From positions 1 to 43,915 of the IMG/VR virus record IMGVR_UViG_3300042731_009830: 43,915 nucleotides of DNA. The stretch is one strand, 5' to 3'. Positions within the stretch are counted from its first letter, which is position 1; each line of letters opens with the position of its first letter. The notes beneath the pieces were generated by a model. It was not told the origin of the DNA, ran no database searches, and saw nothing but the letters and a program-made list of their open reading frames with translations. The stretch comes from a virus. The position numbers and the translations under genes were made by a program. Positions 1 through 7,883 of this stretch are shown here, in pieces.

Positions 1-160
1 AACTCGATGATAGTGAACTGGAGCTCGACGAACTTGACAAACTTGACGAACTCGATGATAGTGAACTGGAACTTGACGAACTTGACGAACTCGATGATAG
101 TGAACTGGAGCTCGACGAACTTGACGATGACGATGAACTGCTCGACGAGCTGCTCAAACC
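1..160 (-). repeat. Tandem repeat encoding poly-Ser (left half)
   Basis: Imperfect tandem units of about 39 bp, each containing GATGATAGTGAACTGGA and CTCGACGAACTTGAC, encode SSSLSSSSS-type sequence on the minus strand. The first 26 bases of the window equal the last 26 bases, so the contig probably breaks inside this repeat. Confidence 0.85.
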
Positions 161-901
161 CCCAACCTGTGCTAAAAGTGGTATAATCGGAGTCTGTTCG
201 AACATACAGAACGGATCGTAGAAAAGATGAGTTCTCTCCTTTTCCGAAAGAGCTCTATTGTAAATCAGAGTATGAGAAAAAAGGCCGTTTGCACTGTCTC
301 GACAAAGCCACATGTTCATAGCAGGTGTAGTTTCGATAACACCTGTCCATGCAGCCGTTGTCTCGCCAACTATTAAATCAACATAAACTTTAATTGTACT
401 GCCGTCGATTAAACCTATTACCTGATGCCATCCGGGATTATTCAAAAGGTAGTCTTGGCCTTTTGCTAAGTGCAATGTTTGGGCGTCATTTTTTATAGAA
501 AAATTTATATTCTCAGTCACGTCCGTCCCGAGATAGCCAACATCATTCCCGATCCCCTGCCAGTACATTATGTCGAGATTGGCCGTGATAGTATTATTCG
601 CTACAAAAATCCAGGAAACAATGCTGCATTGGGAATAACCCTTTAATATTTTAGGATTACCCATATCAATATATGCTGCATTGCTCCCCTCTAAGGCATG
701 TCCGTACTTACCCGGTGTCCAGAGTATATCGGTGCTCGATGAGAATGTGCCGTGATTATTATAGCCGCTCAAGTCAAAGATTTTGTTTCCTGCCCCCTCA
801 TTCATAAGCCAACACCCAACAAGACCTTTGGCTAAAGGATGTCTTTTTAACAAATGAGCCTCACCGGGTCTCGGTTTAATTTTTTTTCGCCATTCGAACA
901 T
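1..901 (-). CDS. LamG-domain protein with poly-Ser linker (3' part beyond window)
   Basis: The frame is open from an ATG at 901, directly after the stop of the preceding gene, and runs off the left edge without a stop. The protein begins MFEWRKKIKPRPGEAHLL. Residues about 25-235 look like a LamG/concanavalin-A-like fold: GLVGCWLMNEGAG, then DLSGYNNHGTF, then ALEGSNAAYIDMG, and a C-terminal LIYNRALSEKE motif typical of the last strands. From about residue 248 it becomes almost pure serine with a few leucines. LamG domains bind carbohydrate or protein, so a virion adhesin or decoration role is likely. The same frame re-enters at the right end of the window (43915 down to 43336), so the complete protein is probably about 484 residues. 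Last gene of the tail/sugar transcription unit. Confidence 0.8.
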   Translation of the reverse strand, partial: MFEWRKKIKPRPGEAHLLKRHPLAKGLVGCWLMNEGAGNKIFDLSGYNNHGTFSSSTDILWTPGKYGHALEGSNAAYIDMGNPKILKGYSQCSIVSWIFVANNTITANLDIMYWQGIGNDVGYLGTDVTENINFSIKNDAQTLHLAKGQDYLLNNPGWHQVIGLIDGSTIKVYVDLIVGETTAAWTGVIETTPAMNMWLCRDSANGLFSHTLIYNRALSEKERTHLFYDPFCMFEQTPIIPLLAQVGGLSSSSSSSSSSSSSSSSSSLSSSSSSSSSSSSLSSSSSSLSSSSSSSSLSSS

Positions 902-1342
902 TTAATATGCTATATCCATACAAACATCTTCGTTTTCTGCGTCCGTGGAAAATTCGAGCGAGCCGAGATAAGTGCAGTGTTTAGTCACATCGAAGTCCGC
1001 CATATCAGATGGCCATCTGGAATTATCGGTTGAAGTTTCCATGTATAAATCGAGCGTACCATCCGTTGAATTCTGATCGGCCTTGCCGTAAAATGTACCG
1101 GTAAATCCGATATGCAAATTGGATGTATTATCATGAACGTCACCTTCAACAGCAGCAGCGGCGGCAACAGACCCATCCGTATTTAGTAATGAAGTCGTAT
1201 CACTAATTTCCGAGCCTTGTGCCATCGCACCGGATGACATTTTCCATGGTATTATTTTTACCTCGATTCTGGCGGCATTATTGAATGTAAAAGTCTGGTC
1301 CGTATTATTGATTACTCTGAATCTGTAATATGCAGGCAGCAT
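902..1342 (-). CDS. Hypothetical virion-associated protein
   Basis: 146 residues, not recognised. The start ATG overlaps the previous stop as TAATG, so translation is coupled. The protein is acidic and beta-rich in appearance (RFRVINNTDQTFTFNN, GFTGTFYGKADQNSTDG), without a signal peptide or membrane segment. It lies between the sugar-enzyme genes and the LamG protein, so it may be a tail-tip or fibre accessory protein; that role is inferred from position only. Confidence 0.6.
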   Translation of the reverse strand: MLPAYYRFRVINNTDQTFTFNNAARIEVKIIPWKMSSGAMAQGSEISDTTSLLNTDGSVAAAAAVEGDVHDNTSNLHIGFTGTFYGKADQNSTDGTLDLYMETSTDNSRWPSDMADFDVTKHCTYLGSLEFSTDAENEDVCMDIAY

Positions 1343-1620
1343 TAAGGCGTCCTCCCTTCAATATTAGTATTTAATGCGGTTTCTAAATCAGCCACTTCTT
1401 GCGCTATTCCTTCTTCTGCCAGTTGCTGATTATATTTCACTAAAAATTTCTCCCATACAATATTAGCCAATTCTGCTTTCTTAGGACCGGTTGACATATC
1501 CCCGTTTTCTACAATGACCGTATGTGTCGGCCCTGCGTCAACAGATATATCGGCCTTAATATTTATAATCTTGTTCGGTATATCTAATACCGTTATTGTC
1601 GAATTGCAATTAACTGCCAT
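1342..1620 (-). CDS. Hypothetical small protein
   Basis: 92 residues, not recognised. A good ribosome site (AGGAG, 7 nt before ATG) supports the start at 1620. This start lies inside the end of the preceding glycosyltransferase gene in another frame (28-nt overlap). The first half is beta-strand-like (ITVLDIPNKIINIKADISV) and the second half helical (WEKFLVKYNQQLAEEG). It is probably co-translated with the next gene, whose start overlaps its stop. Confidence 0.6.
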   Translation of the reverse strand: MAVNCNSTITVLDIPNKIINIKADISVDAGPTHTVIVENGDMSTGPKKAELANIVWEKFLVKYNQQLAEEGIAQEVADLETALNTNIEGRTP

Positions 1621-3491
1621 TTTTGATCTCCTTTAATTAATTTAAACCATTTTTCCGCTATAAAACTGTTTTTCGCTCGCTCTCTGGCAGCATTTCCCTT
1701 TCGCCTCAAGGTTTCATAATCGATCGAATGAAACAAGTCGATCACATCTTTATGTTTATCTATCAGCCATCCGGTTTCGGTTGTCACCCTGTCCTTTGCC
1801 CCATCTTTATTTTCCGCTATAACAGGAAGTCCCGCCGCCATTGCCTCTACGATTACACGCGGCCCCTGATCTGTATATCCTTCAGGTAAAAGGTACCAGA
1901 AAAGATTTCCTTTACTCAGAAATTCAGCTACTTTTTCAATATTCGATTGATACGGTGAAATACTGATATTCCGCTCGATCCTCATCCAGCTTGCCGCCGG
2001 CATAAAGAAAAAATGTGCCGGACTCTTTCTGCATATATCAATAATATCCGCCGGGAACTTTTTATCGCCCTGACTGCTGTGCCTTACTATTCTCAGCGAC
2101 TGATTATAATCCGGCCGGACATTTAGAAACGGTTCGATATTCACCGCAGGCGCTAATACATCCGTATCTGCATTCGTTATTTTTTTCAGAAATCCGTCAC
2201 GAAGATCGCTCGATAAAAATAGATATTTGTCCCAGCCCTTGGTCCAATCCACCTGACCGGCCTTACCGATTTTATAAGTCAGGGCCATCACTTTTCGTCG
2301 GGCCTTTATATTAGTAAATACTGCAAATTGCGGTTGGTCAAAATTAAATACCATATCCGAGGCATAAAGTAGAAAGATATCGCATTCTCTGGTGACATGA
2401 TTACTTACTATAGTACCTGCAGGCATTGCCTGCCTGAACTCTTCGCACATAGGTCCCGGCGTCGATATCTCCGCCCGCCATTTATTATCTGTGAATAATT
2501 TTGCAATCTCTATTACCGATCTTTCGGCCCCCCCCAGACATTTGGCATTGGTCACAATCCTTATAAGCGGTTTTTTCTTTGCAATTTCTATCCGCTCAGG
2601 TCTCTGCAGAACTCCCCCCTCGTAATAGCTGTTAACCGCGTCCACGACATGCGGGACATTAATCATATCCATACAACGGGCGATCTCTTCCCGCTCGTTA
2701 AATTCGTTTTTAGTAACCTGAACTTTGTTTTTACATGCCGTTATGGAATTTTTCCAGCAGGCCAATTTTGAACAGCACGGCAGGCATCCTATCCGGTCGA
2801 TAAATCTATGATTCTGATAGCGCTCGAACGTAGATGGCTCACGTCCTCCTGCCAATACTACACACGGCTTATCGAACGCCGCCGCTACATGCATAAGCGA
2901 ACTAACGAGACTGATGCACCCATCGGCATTATATACCAGACTGAACAGCTCTCTTATTTTGGTCTTGCCGATGAGATCTATTACATTCGGCCCTTTAAGC
3001 CTGTAATCATTATCAGCCTCCAGCCCCACCTGGACAAAAGTAATATCATATAATCTTTCCACAACGGCCTGGAATCTCTGGTTATACCACCGCTTCGCCG
3101 AAAACGGCCCCGTATCGGTATTAATCACCCAGTAATTTCCATCTATAAATTTATTGTTTTTTTCCTCTTCACTTAAAAATATCTCCGGCTTATATGGCCC
3201 TTGTTTTATCTGCTCACCGAGGTTCTCCTGCAGTGAAATCCTGAACGCATCGGTTATATGCAGTCCGTTAGTTTTCGATCCGTGCGTTACCTTTGCCGGC
3301 CCGATATTAAAGCTTTTGTCCGGCTTTGTCATATTATGCGATATATGCGGATTGTTGTACCAGATCTCGGGCCCTATCGATTCGACCGTTATCTCCCAGT
3401 CCGGATGTGCCGCCTTAAGATCGCGGACCACCGGCGTAAACATTAGCCGGTCCCCCAGCATCGACTGCGTATTTATAAGCTTTACCTTCAT
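1593..3491 (-). CDS. Two-domain glycosyltransferase (GT9-like plus GT4-like)
   Basis: 632 residues. The start is the ATG at 3491 (MKVKLINTQSMLGD) behind AAGGAAG and coupled to the previous stop as TAATG; a longer upstream reading into the neighbour is not needed. Residues about 1-300 resemble GT9 (heptosyltransferase-like) enzymes: DLIGKTKIRELFSLV followed by SSLMHVAAAFDKPCVVLAGG. A Cys-rich stretch follows (GCLPCCSKLACW). Residues about 325-630 resemble a GT4/group-1 transferase: NAKCLGGAERSVIEIAKLF near its start and GPRVIVEAMAAGLPVIAENK near its end. One chain may therefore add two sugars or pair a catalytic with a substrate-binding domain. The sugar and acceptor are unknown; the cluster suggests a virion or cell-surface glycan. 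Confidence 0.8.
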   Translation of the reverse strand: MKVKLINTQSMLGDRLMFTPVVRDLKAAHPDWEITVESIGPEIWYNNPHISHNMTKPDKSFNIGPAKVTHGSKTNGLHITDAFRISLQENLGEQIKQGPYKPEIFLSEEEKNNKFIDGNYWVINTDTGPFSAKRWYNQRFQAVVERLYDITFVQVGLEADNDYRLKGPNVIDLIGKTKIRELFSLVYNADGCISLVSSLMHVAAAFDKPCVVLAGGREPSTFERYQNHRFIDRIGCLPCCSKLACWKNSITACKNKVQVTKNEFNEREEIARCMDMINVPHVVDAVNSYYEGGVLQRPERIEIAKKKPLIRIVTNAKCLGGAERSVIEIAKLFTDNKWRAEISTPGPMCEEFRQAMPAGTIVSNHVTRECDIFLLYASDMVFNFDQPQFAVFTNIKARRKVMALTYKIGKAGQVDWTKGWDKYLFLSSDLRDGFLKKITNADTDVLAPAVNIEPFLNVRPDYNQSLRIVRHSSQGDKKFPADIIDICRKSPAHFFFMPAASWMRIERNISISPYQSNIEKVAEFLSKGNLFWYLLPEGYTDQGPRVIVEAMAAGLPVIAENKDGAKDRVTTETGWLIDKHKDVIDLFHSIDYETLRRKGNAARERAKNSFIAEKWFKLIKGDQKWQLIAIRQ

Positions 3492-4210
3492 TAAACAACT
3501 TCCTTGTATTTTTTTACCGGCGAAATTAATTCTATTTTTTTGATAATTATTTCCGGCTCCGGCTGCCAGTCGCTCGCCGTTATCCATCCGACCCTTACCT
3601 CGAACGGGTTCCAAGTCATTTTATAGCGTTTTTCCAGCGTTTCCCCGAAATAGGTTCGATCATCCCCCCAGACCACCAAATTCGCCCCGCACGCAGCCGC
3701 CAGGTGCATAATTCCGCTCGACACACCTATTACCACCCTTGAAGCGGAGATCGTGTCCATAAGCCGCTGTAATGCAATTCCACGCAGGTCCAGATACCCC
3801 GGCTGATGATAATCATTTTTCGAGCCGATAAACGCGCAGCTCATACCCAGGGCGTTTATCATCTTTACCAGCTCAGGCCATTGCCGGTAATTTATACTGC
3901 TTTTTCTCCGGATCCCCCGGGCATGAATTAATATATCCGGCGCATAATCCGCTTTTTTGGCGTCTCCGTATCTATAATATATGCCATCGTGCCGGTATTG
4001 TTTCGGATAATCCAGCGACCTGCCGTTTGAATTATTAACCCTGAATTCCGTAGCGAAATCGGCATACAGGGCCTGCATCCCTTCGAAGCTCGTCGCCATT
4101 ACCTGATCATACCCCTGGGCCATCCTGCGGCATAAAGGAACCCAGCTCATGACCTCCCAGCCCAGCTCACCGGTCCATTCGGGCAGTATTAACTTTTTTC
4201 CCGTTCCCAT
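3491..4210 (-). CDS. GT9-like glycosyltransferase
   Basis: About 239 residues from the ATG at 4210 (MGTGKKLILPEWTGELG), which has GGAG about 5-6 nt upstream; an ATG at 4228 adds six residues but has a poorer site. The C-terminal half carries the GT9-like nucleotide-sugar region LMDTISASRVVIGVSSGIMH followed by LAAACGANLVVWGD, matching the second Rossmann domain of heptosyltransferase-type GT-B enzymes. The N-terminal EWTGELGWEVMSWVP loop corresponds to the GxxG region of the first domain. It is shorter than usual family members (about 320-350), so it may be a minimal enzyme. It overlaps the upstream gene by 22 nt. Confidence 0.75.
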   Translation of the reverse strand: MGTGKKLILPEWTGELGWEVMSWVPLCRRMAQGYDQVMATSFEGMQALYADFATEFRVNNSNGRSLDYPKQYRHDGIYYRYGDAKKADYAPDILIHARGIRRKSSINYRQWPELVKMINALGMSCAFIGSKNDYHQPGYLDLRGIALQRLMDTISASRVVIGVSSGIMHLAAACGANLVVWGDDRTYFGETLEKRYKMTWNPFEVRVGWITASDWQPEPEIIIKKIELISPVKKYKEVV

Positions 4211-4836
4211 AGCTCTCCGATCTCCCATGAATATCTGTTCGGTTTTCCCAGATTCGCCGCATATTCACCCTGCAGATGTGTCAGTCCCAGAAACCATCGC
4301 CACCATTCGTAATCTTTGATCGTTTTATGTTTAATCCCGATTTCCGTAATAATACTTTTATAATGCGATTCCGCCGGCTTGGCGGGTAATTCGATAAGGT
4401 CATAAAGGCAGAATGCCTTACGCAGTAATTTTGCCGGCCCGAAGATCAGGCGGGTATTATTATCGATAACATCCACACGGTGATGAGCCAGCTCGCTATA
4501 TAATTTTTGAATATTACGCCACCGCCATACCGGTTCGTCGAAACCAAGCTTCAGGAAAAAGCAATCCGGCCAGTGCTTGACGATAATATCCAGCCCGTTC
4601 TTGATACATATCAGTTCGCCCCTGGCATGTCCCAAGGTACCCGCCGGCACTCCGGTAGTAACACAACTCTCGAATCGCTCAAATATGTCCGGCGGTATCT
4701 GTTCGGTATCTATATCATCGTAGGAAAGTATTAGCGGTCCCGGGTAATTCTCCAGGGAAAGCAGAACCGACCGCCACCATTTCTGCTGTTTCGGATGTGC
4801 TGTTAATAATATAGGCGTTTTTTCCAAAATACTCAT
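4189..4836 (-). CDS. Putative glycosyltransferase-like protein
   Basis: 215 residues, only weakly recognisable. The N-terminus (MSILEKTPILLTAHPKQQKW) and the stretch TLGHARGELICIKNGLDI followed by WPDCFFLKLGFDEPVWRW look like a GT-A-type sugar transferase, where a GxxxG/A helix precedes the metal-binding strand. A classical DxD is not evident, though GFDEP occupies the expected place. The start ATGA overlaps the upstream stop. It sits between two clearer transferase genes; assignment rests mainly on context. Confidence 0.55.
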   Translation of the reverse strand: MSILEKTPILLTAHPKQQKWWRSVLLSLENYPGPLILSYDDIDTEQIPPDIFERFESCVTTGVPAGTLGHARGELICIKNGLDIIVKHWPDCFFLKLGFDEPVWRWRNIQKLYSELAHHRVDVIDNNTRLIFGPAKLLRKAFCLYDLIELPAKPAESHYKSIITEIGIKHKTIKDYEWWRWFLGLTHLQGEYAANLGKPNRYSWEIGELWEREKS

Positions 4837-5522
4837 CCGAGATCCTTTACCGCTTTGTTGTAAGGTTTTCTCTTTTCGCCGGTGACATTACCATCGGCAT
4901 GTATAAGCACATGCCAGTCGTGGATCGTCTGCCACTTGCATAATCCGTTGAACCGCTGGGGCAGAAACGGCAGCCCGAACTCGGCGGCGGCGAACATAAA
5001 CGCCGCCTCGTCGCCGACCACCTCGCCCTTATCCGAATGTTGGTCCATAACATTCTGCCACTCGGTCCATACAGGCATGAATCGCTGTCGCATTTCCGCA
5101 TCGAGCACAACAATTCCGGAGTTCCGCCAAGATGGGCAGTAAAAATTTCGCCATGTCTTCATTATAAAATCATAAGCCCCCGGATCACCGTCGCACACCG
5201 TATGATTGCGTATAAAACCCTGTGTATGTTTTATCCGCTCTTTCGGACAGTAGTAAAGAATATCCGAACCGCCCTGACAGTCGTCCGCCTCCCAGTCTCC
5301 TTTACAGGTCATTACACAGTCCGAATCCAGATATACGTACCGGTCCGCCGGCGGCAGTTTGCCGCTTAGCAGTTTCACCTTGTACCGGTTCCATTTCTCT
5401 GTTTTGGGAATATCGTAAAGTTGTATTTTTCGCCCGTGCTTGCGTCCGGAGGCCAGAAGTATTTCAGCCTCTTTCCGATATACCGGATTGTCATCGACCG
5501 CCGTAAAGAAATATATATTCAC
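4833..5522 (-). CDS. GT-A (GT8-like) glycosyltransferase
   Basis: 229 residues. It begins MNIYFFTAVDDNPVYRKEAE, typical of GT8-type enzymes. YVYLDSDCVM at about residues 62-71 supplies the DxD metal/nucleotide-sugar motif. WRNSGIVVLD is the usual acceptor-side NSG motif, and LPFLPQRFNGLCKW with a later HxDG-like IHADGN matches the end of the catalytic domain. It is expected to transfer a sugar from a nucleotide-sugar donor in the cytoplasm. The gene is 9 nt after the epimerase gene and overlaps the next by ATGA. Confidence 0.75.
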   Translation of the reverse strand: MNIYFFTAVDDNPVYRKEAEILLASGRKHGRKIQLYDIPKTEKWNRYKVKLLSGKLPPADRYVYLDSDCVMTCKGDWEADDCQGGSDILYYCPKERIKHTQGFIRNHTVCDGDPGAYDFIMKTWRNFYCPSWRNSGIVVLDAEMRQRFMPVWTEWQNVMDQHSDKGEVVGDEAAFMFAAAEFGLPFLPQRFNGLCKWQTIHDWHVLIHADGNVTGEKRKPYNKAVKDLG

Positions 5523-5531
5523 ATTTCTTCC

Positions 5532-6413
5532 TTAATTATAATTTTGCAGATTTTCCCTGTAATATCGAATTGTCTTTTCAAGCCCTTCGGCGAGTGGCAC
5601 CATCTCCGACAGCTTATAGTCCAGTGGTATAAGCGTCGCTGTATTCGCAATTACCACGCTTTCCGCAATCTCGCCCGGGCGCATTGGCTCACGCCTAATT
5701 TCCGAGCTCGATCCGGCCAACTTGATCACCTTTTTTGCTATATGATTAATCGAGGTCCTCCGCCCGCTGCCCGCCTCGAACACCTTATCGTATACGTTAT
5801 GCTCGCAAAGCAGTGCCCTGCACAATATCTCCGCCAGGTCTTCGGCATAAATGAAGTCCATTATCTGTTCGCCCGACCCATAAACAGTAAGCGGCTCGTT
5901 TTTCAGGGCCGGTATAACGAAATTCGGTATGACTTTACGGACCGGCTTATGCTTCTGGTACGGCCCGTAGGCGTTCAGGCCACGTACCACCGCTATCTTT
6001 GTCCCGTGCTCGGCGTTATACATTAGCGCGAATTTTTCAGCGGCCGTCTTGGTGATGGAGTATGTATTGAGCATGAAATGATTACCTACCGCTATATAGC
6101 AGCATCGCTTACCGAACTTCCTGCAGGCCTCGAATACGTAAAGTGAGCCGGTAATATTGACCGCAGCCGGCTTTTCCGGCTCATCTATAGTTTCTGATGT
6201 CCCCAGTAATCCCGCCAGGTGCATCACCGCATCACTGTTCTTTATCAAAGCGGTAATCTTTATCTTGTCCTGAATCATACCCGGGCAGTGAATAACTCCG
6301 TCGAATTGCGGCGATACATTATCGTATACAACCACCTTATGCCCGGCCCTTATGAGTTTTTGACATACGTATCTGCCGATAAAGCCGGCCCCGCCGGTAA
6401 CCACAATCTTCAT
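5532..6413 (-). CDS. NAD-dependent nucleotide-sugar epimerase/dehydratase
   Basis: 293 residues from the ATG at 6413, preceded by AAGGGAG at 5 nt; an upstream TTG would merely translate the ribosome site. Extended SDR family: TGGAGFIG at residues 6-13 binds NAD, HLAGLLGTSET follows, and YSITK near residue 117 is the catalytic YxxxK. The C-terminal part contains GLNAYGPYQKHKPVRKV, YGSGEQIMDFIYAEDLAE and EAGSGRRTSI, all characteristic of UDP-glucose 4-epimerase-like proteins. It likely makes the donor sugar for the transferases encoded just downstream. Exact substrate unknown. Confidence 0.85.
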   Translation of the reverse strand: MKIVVTGGAGFIGRYVCQKLIRAGHKVVVYDNVSPQFDGVIHCPGMIQDKIKITALIKNSDAVMHLAGLLGTSETIDEPEKPAAVNITGSLYVFEACRKFGKRCCYIAVGNHFMLNTYSITKTAAEKFALMYNAEHGTKIAVVRGLNAYGPYQKHKPVRKVIPNFVIPALKNEPLTVYGSGEQIMDFIYAEDLAEILCRALLCEHNVYDKVFEAGSGRRTSINHIAKKVIKLAGSSSEIRREPMRPGEIAESVVIANTATLIPLDYKLSEMVPLAEGLEKTIRYYRENLQNYN

Positions 6414-6434
6414 AATGACTCCCTTCAAATTCTT

Positions 6435-7031
6435 TTAACCTTTTTTTAAAAACGCTATCGCGCCGCCGTTTTTAGAATACGACCTGTCGATCTCTTCGAG
6501 TTTATCGCCGTCCGTTTCGAGTATGATATCCACAGCCCTGCGAACCAGTCCCTTATATCCCGGCCTGCCGTAGCCGGCACGTCGTTTGTCCTCTGCGCAG
6601 TTGCCCTCGTAATCGTGGAATATTATGATCCCGCCCGCCCGGACCTTCGGCTCGAAATAATGATAATCCGCCAGGGCCCACCTTACCTCGTGATATCCGT
6701 CAATAAACAATATATCCAGATTATCCGGCACAACTCCATCCGGTACCCAGGGACTGGCGAGCTTGAACAGGCTGTAATAATTTTCAAGATCATACAGCTT
6801 CATATTATCCACCATTTTTTGTTTCGGATTAGGCTCTATGCAGTACAGATGTCCCTTCCTTTCCTTGGCCTTTGCCCCCAATATGACCGACGAGCCGCCG
6901 TCCGCAGAGCCGATCTCTAATATATATGCCGCACCTATCTTGTCGCAGCACCTCTGCAGCAGCTCCAGGTCCTCGACAGTTATCCTGCTCTTACTTTGCA
7001 ATACGACTTTACCCAGATCTATCAGGTCCAT
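6435..7031 (-). CDS. Class I SAM methyltransferase (Methyltransf_24-like), copy 1
   Basis: 198 residues. ILEIGSADGGSSVILG is motif I for S-adenosylmethionine binding, LYCIEPNPKQK is the acidic second strand, and LDILFIDGYHEVRWALADYH with GGIIIFHDYEG is the family's IDGxH...HDY signature. In many gene clusters such enzymes O-methylate sugars. With the epimerase and transferases downstream, a sugar or glycan substrate is likely, but nothing in the sequence proves it. It shares the domain with the adjacent gene but little sequence identity. Confidence 0.8.
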   Translation of the reverse strand: MDLIDLGKVVLQSKSRITVEDLELLQRCCDKIGAAYILEIGSADGGSSVILGAKAKERKGHLYCIEPNPKQKMVDNMKLYDLENYYSLFKLASPWVPDGVVPDNLDILFIDGYHEVRWALADYHYFEPKVRAGGIIIFHDYEGNCAEDKRRAGYGRPGYKGLVRRAVDIILETDGDKLEEIDRSYSKNGGAIAFLKKG

Positions 7032-7046
7032 TATGCCACCTCGTAT

Positions 7047-7631
7047 TTATTTCTTGATAATCAGAAATTCGCCCCTCAAAGAGGCGATACTGTGATAATT
7101 CCTTATGTCCTTTTCGTTCGTTTTTACGAATCCGTCGACCGCCCTTTTAACACCGGCTATATACGTATAGTCATCCACCAGAATAATCCCTCCGCTTACG
7201 CAGGCCTCGAAGGCCAGGTTGATATCGTGCAGGCATCCGGCCTCTGTATGATCGCCGTCCACGTGCACGAAATCGTAAGGCCCCGCCAGCCGGTCCAGCT
7301 TCTGCGTATCGGCGTGGACCAGATTTATATTAGCGCCGGGGAAATTCTGCCTGAGCATAAGATTGACATGGGCGAAGGTATCCGTCTTTACTCCACCGTG
7401 CCCTCCGTTTACGATATCGTAACCGGTATAATCGGCCCGGGCCGAGGCACATAAAAAACTGTACGCCGAATATCCCCACCGTACACCGATTTCGCAGATG
7501 ACCAGCGGCTCGAACAGATTCGCGATCATGTACTTTTGAAAATAATAATCGTAAAAACGCCTCCTGCGAAACTGCTCGTCGCCGGCGTGAACAATATTGT
7601 CCGCCCACCATAGATAATCAGGAAATTCCAT
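7047..7631 (-). CDS. Class I SAM methyltransferase (Methyltransf_24-like), copy 2
   Basis: 194 residues. ICEIGVRWGYSAYSFL is the SAM-binding motif, YTGYDIVNGG the second strand, and YDFVHVDGDHTEAGCLHDIN followed by GGIILVDDYTY the VDGxH...DDY signature. Two consecutive methyltransferases of the same fold but different sequence suggest two methylated positions or two substrates. It starts 3 nt after the small membrane-protein gene, in the same unit as the tail fibre. Confidence 0.8.
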   Translation of the reverse strand: MEFPDYLWWADNIVHAGDEQFRRRRFYDYYFQKYMIANLFEPLVICEIGVRWGYSAYSFLCASARADYTGYDIVNGGHGGVKTDTFAHVNLMLRQNFPGANINLVHADTQKLDRLAGPYDFVHVDGDHTEAGCLHDINLAFEACVSGGIILVDDYTYIAGVKRAVDGFVKTNEKDIRNYHSIASLRGEFLIIKK

Positions 7632-7634
7632 TAG

Positions 7635-7874
7635 TTATTCTCCGTTAAGCTTATCCCATATTCGGTCCAGTTTTTGACATACATTCACGTGATTTTCATC
7701 CAGCCGTTTTACTATCTCTTTGCAGTTTTCCTTTAGCTGGACCTTGTTCTTAAAGTCACTGAACTCCGCCGGAGTGACATGCCCGAATACGTGGCGTACA
7801 AAGAAATAATACAGCCCGGTCAATGCAGTTATAATCGCCCCTAATATCCAGAAATCCGTTTTTCCGTCCGCCAT
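7635..7874 (-). CDS. Small single-pass membrane protein, holin-like
   Basis: 79 residues. One hydrophobic segment at about residues 8-27 (FWILGAIITALTGLYYFFV) is followed by a charged helical tail with a leucine pattern (LDRIWDKL), giving an N-in/C-out or reverse single-pass topology. It lies directly after the fibre gene, where lysis genes are often found, so a holin or spanin-like function is possible. A membrane anchor for the nearby sugar enzymes is an alternative. Confidence 0.5.
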   Translation of the reverse strand: MADGKTDFWILGAIITALTGLYYFFVRHVFGHVTPAEFSDFKNKVQLKENCKEIVKRLDENHVNVCQKLDRIWDKLNGE

Positions 7875-7883
7875 AAATTTCTC

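Noticed and set aside
1-160. Direct repeats considered as a CRISPR array
   Set aside because: Units are in-frame coding repeats with no unique spacers and no cas genes.
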